From Bursaphelenchus xylophilus (taxonomy: Eukaryota; Nematoda; Chromadorea; Rhabditida; Aphelenchoididae): a stretch of DNA of 64,000 nucleotides. Location of the stretch: the NCBI GenBank assembly GCA_904066235.2, contig CAJFCV020000004.1, forward strand, positions 3,720,001 to 3,784,000. The letters run 5' to 3'. The position numbers were made by a program, and so were the translations under genes. The notes beneath the pieces were generated by a model. It was given only the letters and a program-made list of their open reading frames with translations, was not told where the DNA came from and did no database searches. Position 1 is the first letter of the stretch; every line of letters begins with the position of its first letter. Shown in pieces: positions 32,879 to 42,676 of the stretch.

Positions 32879-35408
32879 ATGCAGGAAGTCCTCGAAGACG
32901 CTTGTCGCATTCGCTTTTTGTTAAACCAAGGGAAACTGAACTTTGTGAACTACACATTTATCGCTCTTGAAGTTGCTGTTATATTCGTCACGCTTGCAAC
33001 AAACAGTTTGTTGGTGATTGCTGTGAGGAAGACAAGCTTACTGAATACGTTGGTCAAATGCCTGGTAACGAACAAATGGATTGCGCTGATCAGTTATCTG
33101 CCAACAAGGTGGGAGCTAATTACAATTTGAGTCTTTTTTGTGAGGGGTTTCATGAATGCGTTCCAACTTTTCGGGTAGGTGACAGTTCGGGTCATCACAA
33201 AATCTATTGATACGGGGCGTAGGGCAGGTGGATACCCAAAAAAGACTGCCGAAAGTGCCTACGAGGCCTGGCAAAGCCGTTGGATGGTCGGCTGATGCTC
33301 GGTGAAGGCTCGGCGGAGGCTTGGCGAAGACTTTCAATATGTCCACTTTTTCTAATTTTAGCTGTTACTAACGTTAGTTTTCTTTATCCTGAATTATTGT
33401 AACATACAAGAGACCAAAATTTGCGGCAAAAAACGAAGATCCGTAACTTTTATCTAGACATTATTGATGTGAGTACATGTAAAGTACCTCAAAATAGATG
33501 ATAAGCTATCCTGGGACCCGATGAATCTTGTTATTTCAACTAACTAAGCCTTCTCCTAGCCTCTCCAATGCTTACAACGAAAGGTTTTCAAATTTTTCGC
33601 AACTTTTCCGCACCGACAACTAATTTCCTTGACCCTTTTTTGCAGCCTAATCATAATTTTCCCACCCTTTACACAGCTTCTGTAGTAATTACGCCCTCAA
33701 TTCCGAAAAGTCGTAGCGCCTTCATGCAAATTCTCTGACCACTCTCTGAATTTCTTGTATTCTCTCGCCGCCAAAGACTGCTGAATATCCTAAGCTCGAC
33801 ATGCGACGCGCGGGTTAGAATTTTTAGAGAGTGATAAACGGCCTAGTGTCGAGTTGTACGCAAAGTTTAAAGAAACCATGAGAGTTTCAATTTGAGATGC
33901 TACTCTTTTAAAATGACAAGTTGGTGTCGTCAAAAAAACTGTGTTTTTCCTCGAGCTATTTATTATTCAAGATTTTCAGGCTTTTCACCTTGGCCGGATA
34001 CCTTGGATATGAGCTACCACGCCTAACAAACATGCTGATTATTGCATTCCACTTTGTATGTTACCAAACCCTTTACACTGGAGTTCCATTCAGTGCCATT
34101 GCAGTGCAATGTTTTTCGTTCGGGTGGTTTAGAAGTCGACAGAGTACGGTGGTGATATGCATTATAACAGTCGTATTGACCTGGACATCGGCCGCTTTCT
34201 TGGCATTGCATCCGAATATTGGTAATGCGAGCTTTTTTTTCTTTTTTCTGTTTTTTTACAAAAATTTAATTGATTTCAGACCTTCTTGGGCCCGCATTTA
34301 CATTTTACGGGCCTCTTGTCAGTATTGTGCTTAGTATCGGGGTAAGTTTAGGGTCAGGATTATGATCAAAACCTTTGACAGATTTGCTACCGTGTCATGA
34401 AAATGCACCACAAGAATTACAGGGTTGATGCCGTTGGAAATGTAGCGAGAAAAACTGATGTAAGTCTTTAAACCGAAGCACAATGCCAGATGAAACTTGG
34501 CATAAATTCAGAATAATATTAGGTTGGATAATAAGTTATGACCATAATTTTTTAAAATTCCTAAAATTTTAATGATGCTTTTTTCCGAGTTGAATAGCAT
34601 ACCGCTGGGTAGGGTGGAGACAGTAGGTTACAGGAACAGGAAACTTTTGCAATAAAATGGTCATAACATATTATCCAACCTAATATTTTCTAAAGTATAT
34701 GCGAGAGTCCTGGCTCGCGCTTTGCAGAAACAACCGGGATTTTTCGATCGAAAGATGGCGAAGATTTGACACTTTTTTCCGAATTTTCGGCACAAAAATT
34801 TTCATGCCTATTTCTACCAAATACGATAATTTTTTCACAAAAAATCAATTTTTTCCGCACGAAACTAGCAAAGTTATGGCCAAAAAATGTTTTTCTCTCT
34901 GACCGCTCTCCGCGTTTAGCCCACTCTCTCGTCGTTTTCAGGTGAGCGTCAACATCCGCAGTCTCCGACTGCTGACTACCGTATGCCTGGTGACTACAGC
35001 ACGTATGCTGGCTTCCATCATCGTTTTGTACATCGTTTTTCAGACTTTGCTTTTGCAGCGGTGAGTTGCAAGTCTTTTCCGTCTTATTCGCACTTCCAGA
35101 AAAGACCTCGACAATGCTCTACGATTGGAGCATTTCCATTACATTGTATTTGAGGCCATCGAGGCGCTGTTGGCTCTTTATTTGATTGGCACTGAGCCAA
35201 GTCTGAAAAAAGCTTTCATGTGAGTTGCAGACGCTTCCGCAAGGCTTACAATGAAAATTTAAGGCAGTTATTTTACAGACAGCCCACACGATCGAGTGGA
35301 CGGATGCAGAATGTCTTGGGGGATCAGATCTACACGGCGAACAGATCAGAAGATCACTTTATACAGCTGAACGGGCAATGGCAAACAAATAATCTCAAAT
35401 CGAAATGA
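32879..35408 (+). CDS. chemoreceptor-like 7TM GPCR 1 (Sra/Sre superfamily), frame interrupted near the C-terminus
   Basis: Exons: 32879-33108, 33980-34221, 34280-34341, 34382-34459, 34942-35060, 35100-35219 and 35231-35408. The protein has hydrophobic spans (FIALEVAVIFVTLATNSLLV, VVICIITVVLTWTSAAFLAL, LLTTVCLVTTARMLASIIVL) and a VSVNIRSLRLL segment between TM5 and TM6 reminiscent of Sre/Sra receptors. Exon lengths 242, 62 and 78 nt and intron phases are identical to GPCR 2. At 35218 the frame reads ATG TGA, ending after SLKKAF-M. Removing the 11 nt gtgagttgcag (35220-35230) restores a tail (LGDQIYTANRSEDHF) that GPCR 2 shares. An 11-nt intron cannot be spliced, so this copy is truncated, carries a collapsed intron, or contains an assembly error. 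A trans-splice-like TTTCAG precedes the start. Confidence 0.8.
33160..33590 (-). mobile_element. F3 element in GPCR 1 intron 1
   Basis: F3 copy from ccaacttttcgggtaggtga through aaaatctattgatacggggc and ggatggtcggctgatgctcg, with the empty-site reference (actaactaagccttctcc) near its right end. Confidence 0.7.
34485..34930 (-). mobile_element. F1 element interrupted by a mariner-like MITE
   Basis: F1 sequence (gatgaaacttggcataaatt) is broken at 34519 and continues at 34684 (tattttctaaagtatatgcg) through the complemented core ctgaccgctctccgcgttta. It fills GPCR 1 intron 4, ending just before the acceptor of exon 5. Confidence 0.75.
34519..34683. mobile_element. 165 bp mariner-like MITE
   Basis: The left end TTAGGTTGGATAATAAGTTA and the right end, complement of TTAGGTTGGATAATATGTTA, are near-perfect inverted repeats. 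TA is present on both sides (34517-34518 and 34684-34685), the mariner target duplication. It sits inside an F1 copy. Confidence 0.88.
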
Positions 35409-35529
35409 TTACAGGGTGAAAACAGTGTTGGTTGGACGGCTTTAGAGAGAAAAGGTATGACACACTTTGACAACCACAAAAGATACAGCAATTTTTAAAA
35501 TGGACGTATATCCTGCAGAATAGGCGTCG

Positions 35530-35812
35530 GTGTTCCGCACAGGCCGCTCATCAGGTCTCTGTTGCTGCATTAGGACATTTAGGCGCGAAAACTTTTCAAA
35601 TTTCCCTGCGGGAATGTCTGCGCTGACCCGGCAACTTCAAGCAACCATATGTCCGCAACTTCTGCAGCTAGCAAACAATTTTTGTAGTGAGTATGTTCGC
35701 ATAACGTAGTAGTTTCATGCCATGGGTACCTTTTTCCGATAAACGTTCCCAAGCCGAGAAAAATCGAAGAAAGAAGATGTCCATTCTTTTTTGAATCACC
35801 CTGTACTTTTGT
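35530..35812 (-). mobile_element. F5 element fragment
   Basis: Contains the complement of the F5 end (tttttgaatcaccctgt) and sequence shared with the left part of the F5 element at 61.6 kb (aacgtagtagtttcatgcca, tgccgggtcagcgca complement). It lies just downstream of GPCR 1. Confidence 0.65.
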
Positions 35813-36789
35813 CCAACACTGTAGGATAGAGAACACTTTTTCTGTCGACTACTCGGAGTATAGAGGACCAAAAGTAACAGAAATTAAATTTTTAGTTGCC
35901 GCAGTGACTCTGTTTTTTCACCCCGAGCAATGACATATCTTGGATCCTAAAAAATATAGTTTTTGAAAATTCCAAAAAGTAAGGCCTCTTAGGGTCGCAA
36001 AAGTTCATTTTTTCTAAATTTTGTTTCATTATTTACCAATTGTTAAGCATAAGATATACTGTTCAATTAGATGGAACGTAAATTTGCGGTTTCGAAAGGT
36101 ATCGTATTTGCGAGAACTACAAGTTACATGTGCGGAACAAGCATATGTAACTTGTAGATTGCTCGTGGGTACGTCTGTTTAGAAATGTAGTCCACGGAGG
36201 CATCGTTTTTCGAGAGATTGCTGCCACTTGTTGTTTTGCATGTTCTCTGTCGACCGAGATTTTATATATAGGATCCACAAGGGAAGTGTTGGAAGCATCC
36301 TAAATGCTGTCCTCCAATTTTCTTTACATTTAACATGGAGGTTGTGTATTGGCCGTATAGAAAACCCGTGCATGTTTGAGCTCGCGGTTTGTAGGGGAAG
36401 ATGAGATTCTCGGCCATATTTGGCGATGAGAGACTGCGCGATATGCGGAGAGTGGGCAGAGAAAAACGGGAGCTTTTCGGCCAAAAGAGAGACATTTAGC
36501 GGCGCGCGGAATGCTTTCTGGATACAAGTAGAAACGCTCTTTATCAATGGATCATGTCTTGCGTTGTAAGGCGGAAATTTTGTTTGGATAAACTTGCAAA
36601 AAAGTACTGAATTTTACCAGACTTTCGGACCCAAAATTTCGGTTGCAGTAACGTCGTATGTATCAAAAATTTTAGTACAAACTTGAGTCGAGTTTTGTTA
36701 AAGTTCGAACGCCGCACTTCGAACACTTTAATAGAACAAAACTTCTGCTTCCCGCTCTATTCTTCCATTACTTTTGCCTTTTATAGACC
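35813..36789. other. intergenic between the two receptors
   Basis: A/T-rich. A diverged F1-like fragment (ctgaccact/agcgcc-type core and gaacgccgcacttcg) occupies about 36350-36725. No gene recognised. Confidence 0.35.
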
Positions 36790-38932
36790 ATGGGCGATCT
36801 AATCAGCACTTGTGTTGCCCGCCTAAGGGAGTTCCAGTTGTCCTGGGAGCCCAAGGAATACGATAAAATTGACCTGGCCTTGTTTATTTTGGAGATGATG
36901 GCCATCGGTTATGGGATGTTTACATACTTAATGTTGATGATTCTGGTGCTACGAACACGACTCATAAACGTGCTCACAAAGACTGTGATTGTGAATAAAT
37001 GGATTAGTTTCAATGGCTATTTGACAAGCAGGTAAGGGGAAGAGAGTTGGCAGGACCGTGGAAACTTTTTATACAGCCGTGGAACTTTTTATACAGAATA
37101 AATCCAATAACTGTATTTGACACTTACTATGTATAACATATTTTTGGTATCAAACAAAATGGGGTTGTCTGAGGATTCAGGGAAAAAAATAATTTTGAGA
37201 TTTGGCCAAAAACTAAAGAGGTTATAGCCAATTCAAATCGGGCCACAAAGATGCCCCACCCTGTACTAAAAAAGGAGTTGCTCAAGGCGAAAACACAGAG
37301 GTTCCACAGTTTGCTGAAGACCTTCAAAGCCTTCTAAAAATGCTGTTTCTTCAGGTTATTCATTATTATGTTTCCAACGTTGGGTCTTCCGGACGTGATT
37401 CGAATGATATTGCTTCTTGTTTTGTTCATCACATTCCAAAGTTACTACACTTCCGTGATCTATGTAGCGGTTATCACACGACTTTGTGTGTCATTCCCTT
37501 TTTTGTTCAGAGGGATAAGACTTATCATCGCTACAGTTCTTGTCATTCTGGGCGTGTGGCTCTCGGCAATACTCTTCGTTGGCTGTATTACTTTGTGTAA
37601 GTTTTCGAGGTCGTGAAAAATTGTAGCGTCGGTTGTGATTAGTTTTATTGCAGGTTTAAATTACCATTTTTGATGAGTTTTATTTCAGACCCGCAGTTTG
37701 GCATGGACATCTCCGTTTTTCATTTTTCAGCTATAATAACCAGTCTTGCGGTAAGTGGGTCCTTAAATTATCATTTATTAGAATAAGGCGTGAGTTGAGA
37801 CGCTCCGATTTTCCTAAAACGTGGGGTAATTTAAGATTAATTTAGATGGAATTTTTTTTTTTGAATACATGTAAAATACTCCAAAATAGGAGATCTATTC
37901 TAGGACCCAATTATTCCTTTTATTTCTTTTTCAATCGCATGTCTTGATGAAAACCGCTCCCGCGTTTGCTTCGTTCGCCGCGTCTTTTCTTTATTTCTCT
38001 GCGCAAAGAAACCTCTTCTCTCTCGCCTCAATGCCGTACCCATTTCTTTTCCGATTGCCTTTCCTGACCCCTTCCTCTCCTCCACGACTCATAAACTTAC
38101 CTGGCTGGGAGAGCGGCACGATCAAGAAGGTGTCGCCTCCACGGTGAGGCCCTCCCATTGCACTTTGGGGACGGGTTGACCTGTGTGGCAGCTCCGAGTT
38201 GGGGTTGGCCAACAGCTAAATTTTTGCGTTTGGAGTCTCCGGACTCCCTATATTTATAAACTCAGAGATTTATCATTAAGAACATGCCATAAAAGCAAGC
38301 ATTTTGTATCCAATTTAATTTGACCTTCAGATTTGTCACAAAATCCTAAATCAGAGCTCATTGGAGTACCGAATTAATGCCGTTGGGGATCTCAAAAGAA
38401 AACATGAGGTGAGCATTTCAAACAACCAACAAAGACGATGTTATTGTTTGCTATAATTACAACACGTTTCTCAAATGCTTTCAGGCGTCGGTGAACATTA
38501 GAAGCGTCCGAATCCTCTCGATAGTGAGCGTCGTTACCACATTTTACACGACATTCTCGCTCTCACTGATTTATGGGATGATCTTCTTTGACGTAAAGTG
38601 CGACATATATCATTTTACTGACGTTACGATAACTGCACATCTATTTAATCTAAACTAGTTTAGATCGGAATTCGCTAGCGTGAAGCTCCCACGGATCAAC
38701 AATATTATATTCGATGTTGTTGAAGGCTCCCTGGCGGCGTATCTTGTCCTAAAAGAACCTGCCTTGAGGCATAATTCCAGGCAGGTTTCTCCAGCATTTT
38801 ATTTGATCCGACTTCAGGATCTTCCGTCATTTTACGTCGGTGAAAAACGTGCTTGGTGTCCAAATCTACACGGAGAATAACGCCAACGATCATTTCAATC
38901 AGTTGCAGAAACAGTGGATGAATTGGACATGA
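36790..38932 (+). CDS. chemoreceptor-like 7TM GPCR 2 (Sra/Sre superfamily)
   Basis: Seven exons: 36790-37031, 37355-37596, 37689-37750, 38331-38408, 38485-38597, 38664-38780 and 38818-38932 (969 nt, 322 residues). It is a tandem paralogue of GPCR 1 with identical intron positions. Membrane spans include LALFILEMMAIGYGMFTYLM, MILLLVLFITFQSYYTSVIY and LIIATVLVILGVWLSAILFV. The segment ASVNIRSVRILSIVSVVTT matches GPCR 1. The last intron is 37 nt and, by my reading, has a GC donor (AG/GCAGGT). Without this intron the frame would end in a different tail at 38880; with it the tail becomes VKNVLGVQIYTENNANDHF, matching GPCR 1. A TTTTATAG acceptor-like site directly precedes the ATG. AATAAA lies at 39024. 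The family name is tentative. Confidence 0.82.
37083..37266 (+). mobile_element. F4 half-element in GPCR 2 intron 1
   Basis: Carries the right half of F4 only: taacatatttttggtatcaa, ggttgtctgaggattcaggg, and tgccccaccctgta. The inverted left arm is absent. Confidence 0.65.
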
Positions 38933-39023
38933 ATGAGCAGGAATTTTAGACGGTTAGGCACACACTACAGCAAGCTGTAGATCTCATCTCAGGATAGGAA
39001 TTTTGATTTCAGTGATTTCGAAA

Positions 39024-39029
39024 AATAAA
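39024..39029 (+). terminator. poly(A) signal for GPCR 2
   Basis: AATAAA 91 bp after the stop codon. Confidence 0.55.
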
Positions 39030-39187
39030 TCGAGTCTTTAATTCTAAACGACGTCTTTCAGGTTAGGTATTTTGCCCAAATTTTTACATGCGGGTTTTAG
39101 CAGCTTTTCAGCAAGGCGAGAGATTGCAATTTCGTACGGTCTAGGGAAAAAAATTAATCCAAATTTTCAAGCTTCGGCATGACCTAC

Positions 39188-39430
39188 AGTAGCGGACCTG
39201 ATTCAGTGGCAAAAAACGTTCCATTTTGCATCCGGGAAGCATCAAAAATGTGGCAAAATACCTCCCTTTCCAAGTGAAAAAACATCGTTTTGAAGGGCTC
39301 CCTCACAAAAAGAGCGGGCGCGCAAAAAATCGGAGTTTTTTCACTTGGAGAGGGAGGTGTTTTGCCACATTTTTGATACTTTCCGGGTGCAAAATGGCAC
39401 GTTTTTGCCACTGCATCAACCCGGCACTGC
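39188..39430. mobile_element. F2 palindromic MITE
   Basis: tagcggacctgattcagtgg opens the copy; the complement arm (ttgccacatttttgatactt) and gccactgcatcaacccggca close it. Confidence 0.65.
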
Positions 39431-40157
39431 AAGTGTTGCTCTTTGATCATCCCGTGCGATTTTTTAAGCGCGAAATTTACTGTACAATCATTGAACAATT
39501 AATTTTTGAGTTCAAAAACACAATTCTGTTCTACGAAGCGCAAAATACAAGGCTTTCATCACAGCAGCACAAAATTGCGGAACTGAGGCACTTCTGTTGT
39601 TTGTGGCCCCATTTTTGTACTACACAGTTCTTAGAAGTGAAGAAAAGCAGACAGCCCAAACTATGTTCTCAGATTTAGAAAGACACGTATTATAAGAAGT
39701 AATGTTACATGGTCTAATTTCATCCAAAATAAAATCAATTACTTCTGCAATAACTTCTGGGAGTACAAGGCAGTAATTTCTTTGTTTATTCGATTAACAT
39801 TCTGTAAAATCTAGACAACAGCCAACGGAAGATTCCTTGTACAATTTAATGTATTATACATTGCTTTCAAATTTCACGGTTTCCTCATTCCGGTAGAACG
39901 ATGCAAAAAGGCTGCTGACTTTATGGGAAGGTGTCAGCCGGGCTTTGAAGACTTCTTTTGCGAATAACTTGAGATAATAGTATATCATACTGTATGAAAG
40001 GTTACAAAACTGGCATTTAAAAAGTCATTCAACTCCAGCTGCTCCTCAAAGCGCTGAATTGAAGAGAGAAAAAGAAATTGATCCAGAGAAGCTAGGATTA
40101 TCTTATATGTATATACACAATGCATCATAACGCTGTCCCGTTTAATTGCTGTAGAAT
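39431..40157. other. intergenic
   Basis: No coding region or repeat family recognised. This includes the 3' flank of the small minus-strand gene at 40158. Confidence 0.35.
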
Positions 40158-40346
40158 CTAGTAGAATCCTTTCTGTTCAAATCCCTCTTCATTCATGAAG
40201 TTTCCGTCGATACGATCGACTTGGCCATCGAAGGAATCATCGTCTTGCTGATTGGCGTATTTCCGCATTCTCTTTCCACTTTGCAACATGACGGATCGGG
40301 TGACGGAACGGACCAACCAAGTCATGTTCAACGCGGTGACAGTCAT
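40158..40346 (-). CDS. small hypothetical protein (62 aa) or terminal exon
   Basis: An open frame of 62 residues starts directly behind a TTTCCAG acceptor on the minus strand, as expected for a trans-spliced start or an internal exon. The N-terminal half is amphipathic and basic (MTWLVRSVTRSVMLQSGKRM); the C-terminal half is acidic (NQQDDDSFDGQVDRIDG) and ends MNEEGFEQKGFY. The composition looks coding, but I recognise no family. A short candidate upstream exon with acceptor and donor lies near 40905-40950 on the same strand. Its phase does not extend this frame, so it would be 5' untranslated. Confidence 0.45.
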   Translation of the reverse strand: MTVTALNMTWLVRSVTRSVMLQSGKRMRKYANQQDDDSFDGQVDRIDGNFMNEEGFEQKGFY

Positions 40347-40429
40347 CTGGAAATCATAGAGGGTAGATTAAGCATGAATGAAAAATGATTTTTTGCGGGG
40401 TTTTTTGGAAGTTTCATGTCAACCGATGT

Positions 40430-40885
40430 ACTAAAGGTATATCATTTTATTTGGGGAAGTGCTCAAAGTACAACTGTCAGATTTTAATGGAACTGGGCAC
40501 AAATTGAGATTACGCTTTTCTACGACAAACGCAAGATCTTTATCCTGCGCTTGAAGGATGATCGATATTTTGAGGACGAAAAAATTTTTTGGCGATTTTG
40601 TTAGAAGCTTTTTTGAAGGTACCCTAAATTTTTTTTGAATTTTTAACCCCACTTCTACTAAAGATGACGTTTCAAAGAATTATTTCGTCGTGAAACTGGC
40701 TATGGTAAAAACTTTTTTCTTTCTGACCGCTCTCCGCATTTTGCGAAGTCTCTAGGCTGTAAAGACCGTTGAATATCTTGGCCCTCTCTATCAAACCCAA
40801 GCTAAATCTTTCAACAATTGAAATATAGTCTAGACAGGCCACGTGGGCCAAATGTTGAGAAAATCTGAGCGTCTTCCCTCAACCC
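40430..40885 (-). mobile_element. diverged F1 element
   Basis: agtgctcaaagtacaactgt and aactgggcacaaattgagat at the left, the complemented core ctgaccgctctccgcatttt, and gaaaatctgagcgtcttccc at the right. Confidence 0.55.
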
Positions 40886-40950
40886 TCCCAACTTACAGTT
40901 CAAGTTCAAGAAGCGTCGTATCGACGGAAGAATGTGATGACTGAAACTAA

Positions 40951-42676
40951 AGGCCCTCGTTTATAAACCATTTAGAATGCCCTTTCAAATATTTTACATC
41001 CCAGTTGGTCACAATAATGTCTAATGTTAATTAACGGCGTTAACTCGAATGTGGAGTGTTTTCGTTACACACTTGACCTTAATATTTGTTTAAGATGACA
41101 AATTAAGCGATTTTGTCTAATTTGATTTCCTCTTTGTGCTCTTTGATTATGACGATGTCTAAATCAAAGAACAGGGTTCTGTGGTCTGTGTGGTCGATAG
41201 AACTTAAAAATATTGGTCGAGCAAGGATTGGTCTCTAATCAGCTAAAGCCGAAGATAAAACAAGGAAAAAATCACAAAAATTAAGGTTTTATTCCTTTGA
41301 AATCTTGCATAGAGACTCTTTATACATTGTATATCAATTACTGAAAGTCTTAGCTCATAAGTTTCATCAACAACAGAGATACAATCTTTTGTCAAGAGAT
41401 CACGCAAAATGGAGAGACTCGGCCAGGCGAAAAAAGTCTTTCCGTAATACCTTTTCGAATTCCTTTCGGAAAAAGAAGATTTTTACAAGAAATGTTACAC
41501 AACCCAACTGTAATAGACGCTTCCAGAGCTCTAGAATTTTTTTGCTCGAAATAAAAAATGGTCGATTTTTTTGTTCAAATATATATAAAATTGTCGATAA
41601 CCTGCTTAATTACAATTTCCAAGACGATTTTTTTAATTACAAGACCTTTTCAGGCCTTTCTCCGTCATTTTCAGTCATTCTCTTTTACCGTCTTCAGCAC
41701 GTCGAAAAAACCGATAATTATCGTTGCGAAATGCCACAAATAAAAAAAATATTTTTTTTTCGGAAATCCCGGGTTTTCGAGGTTTCCCGGATGAAAACGT
41801 GGCCGTAATTGGCTATGTAGAGGACTGTTTACATATTGGTGCTCAGTATCATTATTTTTTATACGATTTTTATCGGTTCAACGAGAGGAAAACGGCCTTT
41901 TTGCTCGGGAAATGGGAACAAAAGAGGGGTTGCGTGGCAATGGATTTTGTGGTGTAGCCGTCGAATTCAGACGTTTTGTGGGAACTGTTTCGGTGCAAAA
42001 TTAGAGGGAGCTACTTGTTTTTTTTCAGAATATTTTATTTTCAGATTTTTGATTTCAGAAAATTTTTGAAATTTTTTGATTTTGAGATTTTTAGGGTAAA
42101 ATAAGGTCGATAAGATGCTGCTGATTTCTTCCGAATGTTCCATTTCTGGCTGGAAAATCTTTGGAAGATGTTTTTTTTATTTAAAAAAATTTTTTGATAT
42201 TTTTGATATTGTTTTGATACTAAAACAATATCAGATTGATGCTAATTGGGCTTATTATGGCCACTGCTTCCGGTCATTGGATTTTCAAACAATTTATTTG
42301 AGAAAAATTCAGGACTTTACATTTTTTCTGAACATTTCGAGATTTGTTACCTAAAAAATCCTAAAATAAGGTTAAATGATCATTTCAACGCCGCGTTTTG
42401 TTTCTGATACAGTTCACTTAATCTAAAATGCAGTTTGAGATTGATTTTCCATGATTAAACTTGCAAAATGCTTGGCCGGAAACAGAGATTTCCCTTTTTT
42501 CGGGGGGTTTCAAACGTTTGCCACGTTTTTCTCTCGTTTTTCGCTACAGTTTGACAAAAGCGGATGGTTTTACGTATAAAACGTTTGAGATTCCTTGTGA
42601 TTTGGCCGTTTCAGCTTTCGAATTTTTCGGCTTTCCCCCATATTTCGATGAATTTTATATTATTCCAGATCCAAAA
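40951..42676. other. intergenic, with an F1-like remnant
   Basis: A faint F1-like segment (tttcatcaacaacagagata through acgcaaaatggagagactcg) lies near 41360-41470. Long but A/T-biased reading frames between 41.3 and 42.4 kb (rich in Phe, Ile and Lys) show no recognisable domain and I do not call them genes. The end of the interval should hold the GalNAc-transferase promoter; TTATTCCAG precedes its ATG. Confidence 0.4.

Noticed and set aside
41305..41808. 167-codon frame rich in Phe, Lys and Arg
   Set aside because: Overlaps an F1-like remnant and A/T-rich sequence, and has no splice context or domain.
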